Shown: positions 1 to 8,519, counted from the first letter of the stretch. The stretch is DNA of 64,000 nt from Pseudomonas sp. NKUCC02_KPG (GCF_019345465.1 NZ_JAHKRC010000009.1:171000-234999), one strand, 5' to 3'. The notes: a model not told the origin generated them from the letters alone. Made by a program: numbers and translations.

Positions 1-270
1 TTCACGTTCGGCTTTTTCGGTGCGCATTCGGTGGCCAGCAGCTGGATCGGCCGCCGGGCCATCAAGGCCAAGGGGCAGGCATCGTCGCTGTACCTGTTCA
101 GCTATTACGCCGGGTCGAGCGTCGCCGGGACCCTGGGTGGCGTGTTCTGGCATCTCGCAGGCTGGAACGGTATTGGCGCGTTTATCGTCGGCATGTTGCT
201 GATTGCGCTGCTGGTGTCGCTGCATCTGGCCCGATTGCCGGTGCTGCCGGGCAATACCCGCCTCCTGTAG
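1..270 (+). CDS. MFS transporter, C-terminal fragment (5' end outside window)
   Basis: The reading frame is open from base 1 to a TAG stop at 268-270, giving about 89 residues of the C-terminal end of a membrane protein. It shows two hydrophobic helices: one around FSYYAGSSVAGTLGG, and one around IGAFIVGMLLIALLVSLHLA near the end. Between the helices is a short basic loop (RRAIKAKGQ). The pattern FSYYAGSSVAGTLGG resembles the last helices of YnfM-type drug or arabinose efflux carriers of the major facilitator superfamily, where a GRRAxxxxG loop precedes the helix pair. The substrate cannot be judged from this piece. The gene converges on the gsp remnant, whose last stop lies 2 bases downstream on the other strand. 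Confidence 0.75.
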   Translation, partial: FTFGFFGAHSVASSWIGRRAIKAKGQASSLYLFSYYAGSSVAGTLGGVFWHLAGWNGIGAFIVGMLLIALLVSLHLARLPVLPGNTRLL

Positions 271-272
271 CG

Positions 273-716
273 TCAGTTGTTGATCTGCAGCCGGGCCTGG
301 AGGCTGCTGTCGCGCTTCTCCAGGCTCAGACTTTCGAAGCGGGCGCCCTGTTGTTCGATGCGGTTGAGCCAGCCCAGCACCGCAACCGCATCCCCGATCA
401 GGGTGATGCGTACAACACCGGCATCCAGCTCGAACTGCTCGACATTCAACCCCGAACTCGCAGCACTTTCGCTCAAGCGCGTGGCCAATGGCTGACCAGA
501 ATCCTGCGCGGCTGAAGCTGGCCTGGCCCGCTGGACTTCATCCGCGAGTGCCACGTTTTTAAGGTACAGCCCTTGAGCCGCCACCAACCTCTGCTGGGCC
601 GGCAACCAAAGCCCATAGGCACAGAATACAACCAGCAGAAACACCGCCAGCCCGCCACACAGTTGACGATCTCGACGCGACAAGTGCTGCCAGCGCTCAC
701 GCAGATGCGCTTTCAT
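273..716 (-). CDS. gspM: Type II secretion protein GspM-like
   Basis: A 147-residue protein with a cytoplasmic basic N-terminus, one transmembrane helix at about residues 20-40 (LAVFLLVVFCAYGLWL) and a periplasmic domain. This is the bitopic plan of GspM, which pairs with GspL in the inner-membrane platform of the type II secretion system. The C-terminal part (about 80-147) has the small alpha/beta pattern of GspM, with sequence such as LNRIEQQGARFESLSLE. Its ATG overlaps the stop of the upstream gene by 4 bases (ATGA), as is usual for gspL-gspM coupling. Here the upstream gene is a gspE-gspL chimera. No gspN or pseudopilin gene follows; the next gene is the convergent MFS gene. It is probably non-functional unless other Gsp proteins are encoded elsewhere. 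Confidence 0.75.
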   Translation of the reverse strand: MKAHLRERWQHLSRRDRQLCGGLAVFLLVVFCAYGLWLPAQQRLVAAQGLYLKNVALADEVQRARPASAAQDSGQPLATRLSESAASSGLNVEQFELDAGVVRITLIGDAVAVLGWLNRIEQQGARFESLSLEKRDSSLQARLQINN

Positions 717-2359
717 ATAACGTCCTTCAGGGTGAGTAATGCCTGCACCCGGCTGCCCTGCTGGCTGGCAGTGCCCAAGATGACGGGCAGTGCGTTCTGC
801 ACACCCCGCGTGCGCAGTTGTTCAAGCTCGGCGAAGCTGGCGGCGGTGATAGTGAGTACCCAGCCGACATCCGTGCGCCATTCCATGCGTTGCACTTCAA
901 CACTGCTGGCACCTATCACCTGTTCAGTCAGTTGCACCAGCCGCGCCATATGACCGTCTTGATACAGGCTGGGGGAACGTTGGCGCGCCTCCCGTGCCAA
1001 GTCCGGTTCGCTGGCACCCTGGTGGATCAAATCGGCCAGGGCCGGGGTGATGCTGACCAGCTCGTAGATGCCGGTGCGCCCGCGGTAGCCTTGCTGACAG
1101 TGACTGCAACCCTGGGCGCGATACAGGGTCGGGGCGGCTTGGGTGTCAAGTCCCAGCCGGGTGCAGGCTGGAGGATCGGCGGGGTACGGGACTTTGCAGT
1201 CGGGACACAGGGTGCGCAGCAGGCGCTGGGCCAATACCCCGACCAGGGACGAAGCCAGCAAGTAGGCGTCGACCCCCATGTCCACCAGCCGGGTCACTGC
1301 GCCAATGGCGCTGTTGGTGTGCAGGGTCGACAGCACAAGGTGCCCGGTCAACGACGCCTGGACGGCGATTTCTGCGGTTTCGCGGTCGCGGATTTCACCC
1401 ACCATGACCACATCCGGGTCCTGGCGCAAAATCGCCCGCAAGCCACGGGCGAACGTCATGTCGGCCTTGGTGTTGACCGGCGTTTGGCCGATGCCCGGCA
1501 GGTGATATTCCACCGGGTCTTCGACCGTCAGAATATTGCGGTTCGGGTGGTTGAGATGGCTGAGTGCGGCATACAGGCTGGTGGTTTTGCCCGAGCCCGT
1601 GGGGCCGGTCACCAAAAAGATCCCGTGGGGACGCGCCAGGATCTGCTCAAACCGGTTCAGGGTGGCGGCGGGCATGCCCAGGCATTTGAGATCCAGGCGC
1701 CCGGCCTGCTTGTCGAGTAAACGCATCACCACGCGCTCGCCGTGGGCCGAGGGCAAGGTCGAAACCCTCACATCCACTTCATGCCCGGCCAGGCGCAGGC
1801 TGATGCGGCCATCCTGGGGCACGCGCTTTTCAGCAATATCCAGCCGGGCCATGACCTTGATCCGTGACACCAGCAAGTTGGCCAGTTCGCGCTTGGGCCT
1901 GAGGACTTCGCGCAGTTGACCGTCGATACGCATGCGCACCGACAGGTAATGCTCGAAGGTTTCAAGGTGTACGTCCGAGGCTTTCTCGCGCATGGCTTCG
2001 CGCAACAAGGCGTTGATCAGCCGAATGATCGGAGCATCATTTTCTTGCTCCAGCAGGTCGGCGGTCTGGGGGACTTGTTCGGCCAGGCTCATGAGGTCAA
2101 GGTCGTCGTCCAGCCCCTGGGCCACCTGCTCGGCGGCACTGTGGCCGGCGCTGTAGCTCTTGGCCAGGCGCTCGCCGAATTGCGCATCCGCGATCACCTG
2201 CACGGTCACTTCATGGCCTGCCCAGCGCCGCACTTCGGCCAGTGCGCTCAAGGGTGTGTCTGCTCGAACCAACAGGATCGGCGGGATTGAAGAGGCGTCC
2301 AGCAGCACCCCGAAACGTCGGGCGAAGCTGAATGGCAAACGTGCGGGGATCAGAGTCAT
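713..2359 (-). CDS. GspE secretion ATPase fused in frame to a GspL C-terminal domain (deletion chimera)
   Basis: A 548-residue ORF. Residues 1 to about 465 read as a GspE/XcpR traffic ATPase: an N-terminal domain, Walker A GPTGSGKTT at 252-260, the Asp and His boxes, Walker B VVMVGEIRD near 317-325, and the GspE zinc module with CxxC at 385/388 and 418/421. GspE proteins end soon after an LxxDG motif followed by a G-x-T-x-x-EEV segment. Here SLYQDG (464-469) is followed instead by about 79 residues with the pattern VEVQRMEW...VLTITAASFAELEQLRTRG...VILGTASQQGSRVQALLTL. That is the ferredoxin-like C-terminal domain of GspL. The stop overlaps gspM (ATGA), as gspL normally does. I infer one in-frame deletion that removed gspF-K and most of gspL, joining near position 950. 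The start overlaps the gspD stop by 4 bases. Confidence 0.8.
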   Translation of the reverse strand: MTLIPARLPFSFARRFGVLLDASSIPPILLVRADTPLSALAEVRRWAGHEVTVQVIADAQFGERLAKSYSAGHSAAEQVAQGLDDDLDLMSLAEQVPQTADLLEQENDAPIIRLINALLREAMREKASDVHLETFEHYLSVRMRIDGQLREVLRPKRELANLLVSRIKVMARLDIAEKRVPQDGRISLRLAGHEVDVRVSTLPSAHGERVVMRLLDKQAGRLDLKCLGMPAATLNRFEQILARPHGIFLVTGPTGSGKTTSLYAALSHLNHPNRNILTVEDPVEYHLPGIGQTPVNTKADMTFARGLRAILRQDPDVVMVGEIRDRETAEIAVQASLTGHLVLSTLHTNSAIGAVTRLVDMGVDAYLLASSLVGVLAQRLLRTLCPDCKVPYPADPPACTRLGLDTQAAPTLYRAQGCSHCQQGYRGRTGIYELVSITPALADLIHQGASEPDLAREARQRSPSLYQDGHMARLVQLTEQVIGASSVEVQRMEWRTDVGWVLTITAASFAELEQLRTRGVQNALPVILGTASQQGSRVQALLTLKDVI

Positions 2360-4281
2360 GGGCGCTGGGCTTTGGGCTGACGCAGATCCACCGCCGATGG
2401 ATCTTGCAGCCTGGCGTCGAACATTTGATTCGCTTTGCTGGGCAACAACCGAGCGTTTTTGTCTTTGCCAGCGGGCTGGCTCAGGTTGCGCAAGGTGTTG
2501 TAGCGGGCTTCGCTGATCTCACGCAGGTCCTGTTTGCTGCGCACAATGGTCGGGCGCAAAAACACCATCAGGTTGGTTTTGGTGTGGGTATCCTTGTTCC
2601 AGCGAAACAACGCACCCAGATACGGAATGCTGCGCAGCAATGGCACGCCACTCACTTGGGTGCGCACACTGTCTTTGATCAACCCGCCAATCACGATGAT
2701 TTCGCCGTCTTCAGCCAGGATGGTGCTTTTTAAAGCGCGCTTGTTGGTGATCAAATCGGTCGAATCGATGCCTTGCAACGAAGGCGCAATCTCGGAGTTT
2801 TCCTGTGCGACTTCCAGGCGCAGCGAACTGCCATCGTTGATGTGGGGTTTGATCTTGAGGCTGATGCCGATGTCCTGGCGGGTCACGGTGGTAAAGGGGT
2901 TGTTGGAATTCTCGCCAGAGCCCGTGTAGGAGCCGGTTTTGAACGGTACGTTTTGCCCCACCAGAATTTCGGCTTCCTGGTTATCCAGCGTCAGCAGGCT
3001 GGGCGTGGACAGCACATTGTTGTTGGTATCGCTGGCCAGGGCCGAGATCAGCGCATTGAAACGATCGCCGCCCACTTGCAACACGCCTCCTTCAGGCAGT
3101 TTGGCATTGCTCGCGGACAAGGCACCGATCTGAATGTTGGTGCCGGGAAAGCTGATCCCGCCCGTGGCACCACCGGTGTTCACTCCCCATTGCACGCCAA
3201 GGGTTTCAACAATATCCCCGGAAATTTCAACAATGGCGGCGTGGATCAACACCTGTGAGCGAGGCTGATCGAGTTGGCGCACGATGCTTTCAAGGGTCCT
3301 GACCTGCGCGGGATCAGCCATCAGCACCAAGGCGTTCTGGCTTTGATCGGCCGCCACCATCACCTCGCGAGACGACGCTTTTTGGCTGGCACCGGCCAGG
3401 GCGGTCTCTTGCTTCATGCCTTGACCCACGGCCAGCAGTACCTCGGCCAACAGCTTGGCATCACTGTGACGCAGACGAATGACCCGCGAGTTTTCTTGCT
3501 GGGCGTTGGCCGGTGTGTCCAGCGAACGGGCCAGCGCGCTTAAACGCTTGCGCATGGCTTCACTGCCCAAAATCACCAGACGATTGGCCGACATGTCTGC
3601 AATCACCTGGCTGCTCGCGCCCGTGGCTTTTTTATCCAGTGACTGCTCCATGACCTTGGCGATGTCACTGGCCAGCCCATGTTTAAGCTCGACCACGGAA
3701 TGGCCATAACGGGTACCGGCATCCAGCTGACGCACGATATCGGTAATACGCCGGGTATTGGCTACGGTGTCGGTGATGACCAGCGCATTGGTCGAGGCCG
3801 AAGGTCCCACATAGCCATTGTTCGACACCAGAGGCCGCAACAGGCCTGCCAGATCGGCGGCAACGCTGGCATTGAGTTCGATCACACGGGTAACAAATGC
3901 CTGGGCCGGGGCAGATCGGGTATCCGTATTCCCTGCCTGGGCCTTGGCCTCGGCTACTGGAATGATCAATAAACGATCACCTTGATCGATGACGGAGAAC
4001 CCCTGCGCATCCAGCACTGCGTAGAACAACCGGCGCACGCCTTCCCGATCCAGTTCCTGCTCGGAGATTACTGTGATCCGCCCCTGCACCCGAGGATCGA
4101 GCACCACGGTAGTGCCCAGTACCGCAGACATTTCCTGCACCACATCACGCAGCTCGGCATCCTTCATTGCCAACTTCCAGTACTGCCCGGCGGCAGTGGC
4201 CGAGGTGTGAAACAGCAGCGCGCAGGACATGACCCCGCATGCCAAAAATTGGCCGATGCTTAACGTATTGAATGGGGTCAT
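2356..4281 (-). CDS. gspD: Type II secretion outer-membrane secretin GspD
   Basis: A 641-residue secretin, the usual length for GspD/XcpQ. A signal peptide (about 1-31, ending SATAA) is followed by the N0 domain (QYWKLAMKDAELRDVVQEMS and after), then N1-N3 repeats with the typical VIELNASVAADLAGLLRPL pattern. The C-terminal secretin domain contains LSTPSLLTLDNQEAEILVGQNVPF and IVIGGLIKDS, at about residues 440-590. The protein would form the outer-membrane pore of a type II secretion system. It has no lipoprotein signal of its own, and no pilotin gene is seen nearby. The gene lies between gspC (9 bases upstream) and the gspE chimera (4-base ATGA overlap). It looks intact, but its inner-membrane partners are largely missing from this locus. 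Confidence 0.9.
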   Translation of the reverse strand: MTPFNTLSIGQFLACGVMSCALLFHTSATAAGQYWKLAMKDAELRDVVQEMSAVLGTTVVLDPRVQGRITVISEQELDREGVRRLFYAVLDAQGFSVIDQGDRLLIIPVAEAKAQAGNTDTRSAPAQAFVTRVIELNASVAADLAGLLRPLVSNNGYVGPSASTNALVITDTVANTRRITDIVRQLDAGTRYGHSVVELKHGLASDIAKVMEQSLDKKATGASSQVIADMSANRLVILGSEAMRKRLSALARSLDTPANAQQENSRVIRLRHSDAKLLAEVLLAVGQGMKQETALAGASQKASSREVMVAADQSQNALVLMADPAQVRTLESIVRQLDQPRSQVLIHAAIVEISGDIVETLGVQWGVNTGGATGGISFPGTNIQIGALSASNAKLPEGGVLQVGGDRFNALISALASDTNNNVLSTPSLLTLDNQEAEILVGQNVPFKTGSYTGSGENSNNPFTTVTRQDIGISLKIKPHINDGSSLRLEVAQENSEIAPSLQGIDSTDLITNKRALKSTILAEDGEIIVIGGLIKDSVRTQVSGVPLLRSIPYLGALFRWNKDTHTKTNLMVFLRPTIVRSKQDLREISEARYNTLRNLSQPAGKDKNARLLPSKANQMFDARLQDPSAVDLRQPKAQRP

Positions 4282-4290
4282 GGCATTTCT

Positions 4291-4824
4291 CTATGGTTGG
4301 CCAACAAGGGGCCGCAGATGGACTGAAGTGGCTAGCGGGTCAGGGCTGCCGGTAGCTGATGCAGGTAACACATGCCGACTGGCGGGCTTGAGCGTGAGGC
4401 GCTCTTCACGACCATTTCGCCACAGCACTACATGGCCAACCTCGACACGACGCAAAACGCTGCCACCGGGTAAAAGATCACCTACCGAGTAAAAGCGGCT
4501 GCCTTGTGCGCCAGCCAACAGCGCTTGAGACGGGCCTTGAGTCGATACAAAACTGGCCCGCAACTGCAAGGCTTCCGCGCTCGGCACCCAGGCAGCCTGG
4601 GTGTTCAGGCCCATCACCGTGGCAATGGCTTGGGCTTTAAAAGGCTGGGCCGCAGGCACAACCGGCGCACTGACAGGAGCAAACTCGCGGGCCGGGCCCA
4701 AGGCGTCGCGATACTGCAGTTCTTGCCATGCCAGATAACTGCCATAGACCAAAGGCAATACCAGCAGCCCCCCGCTCATTGCAGATGCCCCATAACGGCT
4801 AATCACGCGCTTAAAACTGTTCAA
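4291..4824 (-). CDS. gspC: Type II secretion protein GspC-like (inner-membrane link to the secretin)
   Basis: A 177-residue protein with a short cytoplasmic tail, one transmembrane helix (about 17-35, GGLLVLPLVYGSYLAW), a Pro/Ala-rich linker and a homology-region domain (about 65-150) with the ...LRASFVSTQGPSQALLAG...FYSVGDLLPGG...VLRRVEVGHVVL pattern of GspC/XcpP. No PDZ domain follows; the last 25 residues look unstructured. The proposed start is TTG at 4824, preceded by AGGTGAGA six bases upstream; a later ATG at residue 17 would delete the cytoplasmic tail. It is the first gene of the gspC-D-E/L-M remnant, 56 bases after the cytochrome b561 stop. GspC normally recruits substrates and ties the secretin to the inner-membrane platform. 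Confidence 0.75.
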   Translation of the reverse strand: MNSFKRVISRYGASAMSGGLLVLPLVYGSYLAWQELQYRDALGPAREFAPVSAPVVPAAQPFKAQAIATVMGLNTQAAWVPSAEALQLRASFVSTQGPSQALLAGAQGSRFYSVGDLLPGGSVLRRVEVGHVVLWRNGREERLTLKPASRHVLPASATGSPDPLATSVHLRPLVGQP

Positions 4825-4880
4825 GACCGTCTCACCTGGGTGCCTTTGCAGTCCCGCCAGGCCCTGCAGTTAATTGTGCG

Positions 4881-5393
4881 TTACGAAAACATGCGTTTAA
4901 TGATGGGTCGGCCTGCACAGTGGTGCTTGATCACCGCTGCCACATGCACACTCACCAACAACACCAATACTGCGCAGGCTTGTGTATGAATAAGGGCAAA
5001 TAATTCATGCAATTGGCTGTTTTCCATGGGCGCTGGGAAACTCACAATATTAAAAAAACTGATCGGTACGTCCATCATCAAAACACCTGAAACCAGAACC
5101 GTTACAACCGTCAGATACAGCAGGGTATGGATAAAAAAAGCCAGCCATGGCACAAGATTATTAACGTCCACTGTAACCGGACAACCTCGACCAAAAGACA
5201 CACAAAGCCTGAGTATAAAAACGGGTGTCAGCAGCAGCCCTAACGAAACATTCATGCTGCCAATAACTTGCTTATAACTGACTGCCTCAGCGACAAGCCC
5301 TATATAAAAACCCGACGCCATCAACCAAATAATCAACATTGCAGAGAACCCATGGAGCACTTTCTGCAATGTCGAGTAGTTAATAGTCTTCAT
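4881..5393 (-). CDS. Cytochrome b561-family membrane protein with one altered heme-ligand position
   Basis: A 170-residue protein with four hydrophobic helices at about 14-35, 45-65, 82-104 and 132-155, matching the CybB-type cytochrome b561 family. These proteins carry two b hemes and pass electrons from quinol to periplasmic acceptors. Expected ligands are His in helix 1 (H14, present), His in the HKSLG motif of helix 2, and two His at the end of helix 4 (H150 in SVHVAA and H157 in KHH, present). The helix 2 motif here reads MNVSLG, so Asn48 stands where the second heme ligand is expected. The ending RPIIKRM fits the family. It lies between the LPMO gene and gspC, and an electron-donor role to the LPMO is an attractive inference only. 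It is AT-richer than its neighbours. Confidence 0.8.
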   Translation of the reverse strand: MKTINYSTLQKVLHGFSAMLIIWLMASGFYIGLVAEAVSYKQVIGSMNVSLGLLLTPVFILRLCVSFGRGCPVTVDVNNLVPWLAFFIHTLLYLTVVTVLVSGVLMMDVPISFFNIVSFPAPMENSQLHELFALIHTQACAVLVLLVSVHVAAVIKHHCAGRPIIKRMFS

Positions 5394-5421
5394 CGAAGCT
5401 TATTCCCTGATCTCTTCAACA

Positions 5422-5452
5422 AACCGGGCTGTTCATGATAAACAGCCCGGTG
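5422..5452 (-). terminator. Hairpin terminator after the LPMO gene
   Basis: A perfect 11-bp stem (ACCGGGCTGTT paired with AACAGCCCGGT) with a 7-base loop lies just downstream of the LPMO stop. On the minus strand it is followed by TTTGTTG. It probably ends LPMO transcription before the cytochrome b561 gene, so the two genes may be expressed separately or joined by read-through. Confidence 0.7.
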
Positions 5453-5466
5453 TTGTTCAGGACTGC

Positions 5467-6939
5467 TTACTTCTCAGTCCATGCCATGTTCCAGTGCGAG
5501 CCGGTACCCGGTTCAAACTGAGTGGCTGTAGGCGAGTACTGTGCGCAGTAACCCGAAGCAGGCCACGGCTTGCACTCGTACACCTGGCCGTTTTTTGGCT
5601 GCAACACAGTGGTACCTGCCTTGTAAGCCTTGAAACCTTCAGGGTAGATGGCATCGTACTGCTGACCGCCACCTTCGCCGGTCAGGGTCAAGGTTTTCAA
5701 CTCCTGAAAGTTTTCACGACCATCTGCACTGCTGGCAATCAGCTTCAAGGCGTGAGCACCCGGGGCGCTGCTGACGTCAACGCTCAACGGTGCAGTGGTC
5801 GCGTTCACGTTTTGCTTGGTGTAGCCCACTTGTTTGTTGGCTTCGTTGTAGACCGTCGCTTCAACTGTAAGGTTTTTGTTGGTCATCAGGGTCAAGCCAA
5901 CAGCGCCTTTGCCTTTGTCCAATACGTACTCGGCGGCAACGTCATGCACGTGCATGTAGGCGGCCGGGTCTGGAATCATCTGGGTCAGCAACTGGTAGTT
6001 GGTGACACCGCTTTGGGCCTTGGCGTAGAAGGTATTGGCACCTTTGATTGGCTCAATGACGCCTTCTTCGTTGCGAATACCGGCACGTACCGACTTGTTG
6101 CTCGCGTTCACGGTTTGCGCCAACTTGTAGGACCAGTTTTCTGGCAAGCCTTCTGCTATGGAGTCGATGCCGATCGAGAAGCTGTATTCGGCACTTTCCG
6201 CACTGCCGGTAAAGGCTCGAGCCTTGACGGTGTCGCCTGGCAGCAATGAGTGAGTCGGCGTCAACGCTCCGACTTTGGTCCAGCCGTCAGGCGCTGCCCC
6301 TTCAGCGGTGATATTGACATCCACCACGTCGTAGAAAGCCGCCGCAGTGTCGTCTACTGTCCATGCTCCCAAAATCACGTGCTGACCCGTGCGGTCTGCC
6401 GGAATCACACAGGCGTGTTTTTTGGCTGCCGGGCCATTGCCGCCCGCTGCGCCATCGATGGGTACGCCACCGCCGCCTTCAACGCTGCAAAACGGGGTCG
6501 TATCAAAGTCATCGCGGGTGAGGGGCCGATTAGGGTTCCAATCGGTTTTGGTGATGAAGTATTCCCACTTGGTACTTTTATGGGCAGCGGTGTAGAACCA
6601 GCTGAATTCAATGTTGCGGTTCTTGATTTCGCTCAGATGCCAGCGGGTTGCAGACTGGGCATCCAGAGCCGAGAACATGGCATTGCCACCGCTCGGGATC
6701 TTGCCATCGGCAGGACCAAATGCCGGGAAGCCTTTAGGAGCTTCACCCACTGTTTGCGGTTCATATTCAGCTGGACCACAGTTGGTGTTCAGGGCCAAGC
6801 GACAGGCATACGCGCGTGACGGTGGCTCGTTCATATAACCATGTGCAACCGCCTGTTGTGACGCGAACAGTGACGCCAGTAGAGTCAGCGAAGATGCACA
6901 CCCCATCAAAGCCCCAGACTTAGAAAGTGCAAATTTCAT
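5467..6939 (-). CDS. Secreted lytic polysaccharide monooxygenase (AA10), GbpA-like multidomain chitin-binding protein
   Basis: A 490-residue protein. A signal peptide ends in AVA, so the mature protein starts at His33 (HGYMNEPPSRA). This N-terminal His, with His120 (FYTAAHKSTKWEYF), forms the copper histidine brace of AA10 LPMOs, which oxidatively cleave chitin or cellulose. The catalytic domain runs to about residue 210 with the family's Cys pairs (C46/C54 region, C152/C176 region). It is followed by a GbpA-type middle domain (about 225-325), a second beta-rich domain, and a C-terminal CBM5/12 chitin-binding module rich in Trp and Tyr (about 430-490, YECKPWPASGYC...HWNMAW). Such proteins leave the cell through type II secretion, which fits the adjacent gsp genes, although those are incomplete. 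It lies beyond a long AT-rich upstream region. Confidence 0.92.
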   Translation of the reverse strand: MKFALSKSGALMGCASSLTLLASLFASQQAVAHGYMNEPPSRAYACRLALNTNCGPAEYEPQTVGEAPKGFPAFGPADGKIPSGGNAMFSALDAQSATRWHLSEIKNRNIEFSWFYTAAHKSTKWEYFITKTDWNPNRPLTRDDFDTTPFCSVEGGGGVPIDGAAGGNGPAAKKHACVIPADRTGQHVILGAWTVDDTAAAFYDVVDVNITAEGAAPDGWTKVGALTPTHSLLPGDTVKARAFTGSAESAEYSFSIGIDSIAEGLPENWSYKLAQTVNASNKSVRAGIRNEEGVIEPIKGANTFYAKAQSGVTNYQLLTQMIPDPAAYMHVHDVAAEYVLDKGKGAVGLTLMTNKNLTVEATVYNEANKQVGYTKQNVNATTAPLSVDVSSAPGAHALKLIASSADGRENFQELKTLTLTGEGGGQQYDAIYPEGFKAYKAGTTVLQPKNGQVYECKPWPASGYCAQYSPTATQFEPGTGSHWNMAWTEK

Positions 6940-7328
6940 ATAAGAGTTCCTTAGTTTTTATTAGGCAGCCGTTACGACCGCTATTTTTGGCACTGCATAT
7001 TCGAACAACGCACGCAACATCACAAAAAACGATGACCGTTAAGTCATGACTTCAGCAAAGAAACATGTAGACATATTTAACCCCCACCAAAATCGACAAT
7101 CCTTTGATGAACATGCCACCCCAAGTAATATTTTTTACTGAAACAAATAAAGCAATAGCGCTCGGATTTTACGGAGGCGTATCGAAATGTATGTAGGAAA
7201 CTTCCTGCAAGGATGTAGGAGTATGAATTAGTTATTCAATAGCCATTGTCACAGTCACAACCCATAACTGATGCAAATAGCAGTCAAAAAAAACCCCGGC
7301 ATTCGCCAGGGTTTTTTAAAAGTCGAGC
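6940..7328. other. AT-rich intergenic region upstream of the LPMO gene
   Basis: About 390 bases without a convincing ORF, clearly AT-richer than the flanking core genes. It must hold the promoter and leader of the LPMO gene on the minus strand. It also holds the hemE terminator at its right end. An AAGGAACT Shine-Dalgarno-like stretch precedes the LPMO ATG (read on the minus strand, 6945-6955). I see no clear sigma-70 pair and no recognisable operator. Confidence 0.5.
7286..7317 (-). terminator. Intrinsic terminator of hemE
   Basis: On the minus strand the sequence forms a stem of AAAAAACCCTGGC with GCCGGGGTTTTTT around a short loop, ending in a run of T. It lies 11 bases after the hemE stop. 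Confidence 0.85.
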
Positions 7329-8396
7329 TTACTCGTGATACTGCCCCGAGAACTCGTGCACCGCGCTGATGAAGGCGCCTGCGTGTTCCGGCTTCACTTC
7401 CGGGGTGATGCCGTGACCCAGGTTGAACACATGGCCCGAACCCTTGCCGTAGCTGGCCAGGATGCGCTTGACCTCGGTGCGGATTGCTTCCGGGTTTGCG
7501 TACAGCACGGTCGGGTCCATGTTGCCTTGCAGCGCAACCTTGTTGCCCACTCGCTTGCGGGCTTCGCCCAGGTCGCAGGTCCAGTCAAGACCCAGCGCAT
7601 CGGCGCCAGCATCGGCAATGCTCTCCAGCCACAGACCACCGTTCTTGGTGAACAGGATGACCGGCACTTTGCGGCCTTCGTGCTCGCGGATCAGGCCGCT
7701 GACGATTTTGCGCATATAAGCCAGGGAGAACTCCTGGTACGCCGCAGACGACAGGTTGCCGCCCCAGGTATCGAAGATCTGCACCGCTTGCGCACCGGCC
7801 AGGATCTGCCCGTTGAGGTAAGAAGTGACCGACTGCGCCAGTTTGTCGAGCAACAAGTGCATGGCTTGCGGGGTGTCGTAGAGCATGGCCTTGGTTTTAC
7901 GGAAGTCCTTGGAGGAGCCGCCTTCAACCATGTAGGTGGCCAAAGTCCACGGGCTGCCGGAGAAGCCGATCAGGGGCACGCGACCATTCAGTTCCTTGCG
8001 GATGGTGCTGACGGCGTTCATCACGTAGCCGAGGTCTTTTTGCGGATCGGGAATCGGCAACGCTTCGATGTCGGCCAGGGTGCTGACGACTTTTTTGAAG
8101 CGGGGACCTTCGCCGGTCTCGAAGTACAGGCCCTGGCCCATGGCATCGGGGATGGTCAGGATGTCGGAGAACAGGATGGCCGCATCCAGCTGCGGGAAAC
8201 GGTCCAGAGGCTGCATGGTGACTTCACACGCGAATTCGGCGTTCTTGCACAGGCTCATGAAGTCGCCGGCCTTGGCGCGGCTGGCACGGTACTCCGGCAG
8301 GTAGCGACCGGCCTGACGCATCATCCACACAGGGGTTACGTCTACGGGTTGCTTGAGCAAAGCGCGAAGGAAACGGTCATTCTTGAGAACAGTCAT
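7329..8396 (-). CDS. hemE: Uroporphyrinogen decarboxylase
   Basis: A 355-residue cytoplasmic enzyme that removes four carboxyl groups from uroporphyrinogen III to give coproporphyrinogen III in heme synthesis. The family signature [15 protein letters not shown] is at 22-36, and the second signature [17 protein letters not shown] is near 145-160. The conserved Asp of [14 protein letters not shown] is present. Length and start (ATG) fit the family. It is a single gene flanked by terminators on both sides, and it lies downstream of gltBD in the order known from other pseudomonads. Confidence 0.97.
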   Translation of the reverse strand: MTVLKNDRFLRALLKQPVDVTPVWMMRQAGRYLPEYRASRAKAGDFMSLCKNAEFACEVTMQPLDRFPQLDAAILFSDILTIPDAMGQGLYFETGEGPRFKKVVSTLADIEALPIPDPQKDLGYVMNAVSTIRKELNGRVPLIGFSGSPWTLATYMVEGGSSKDFRKTKAMLYDTPQAMHLLLDKLAQSVTSYLNGQILAGAQAVQIFDTWGGNLSSAAYQEFSLAYMRKIVSGLIREHEGRKVPVILFTKNGGLWLESIADAGADALGLDWTCDLGEARKRVGNKVALQGNMDPTVLYANPEAIRTEVKRILASYGKGSGHVFNLGHGITPEVKPEHAGAFISAVHEFSGQYHE

Positions 8397-8443
8397 GTCA
8401 GCATCCGGAAAAAAAGTGGGGGCATTTTCTCAGAGACGGACGC

Positions 8444-8471
8444 AAAAGGCACGGCAAGTGCCGTGCCTTTT
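8444..8471 (-). terminator. Hairpin terminator between gltD and hemE
   Basis: A perfect 12-bp palindrome (AAAAGGCACGGC, loop AAGT, GCCGTGCCTTTT) in the gltD-hemE gap. It is symmetric, so it could stop transcription from either side. By position it most likely ends the gltBD transcript. Confidence 0.75.
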
Positions 8472-8519
8472 ATCTATCGGGGCGATTTGTCGCGGTTTAA
8501 CCCACAAATACAATTTCCT

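Noticed and set aside
6940..7328. Small RNA or riboswitch in the LPMO leader
   Set aside because: No stable fold or known motif was visible by eye; only AT-rich sequence and the hemE terminator.
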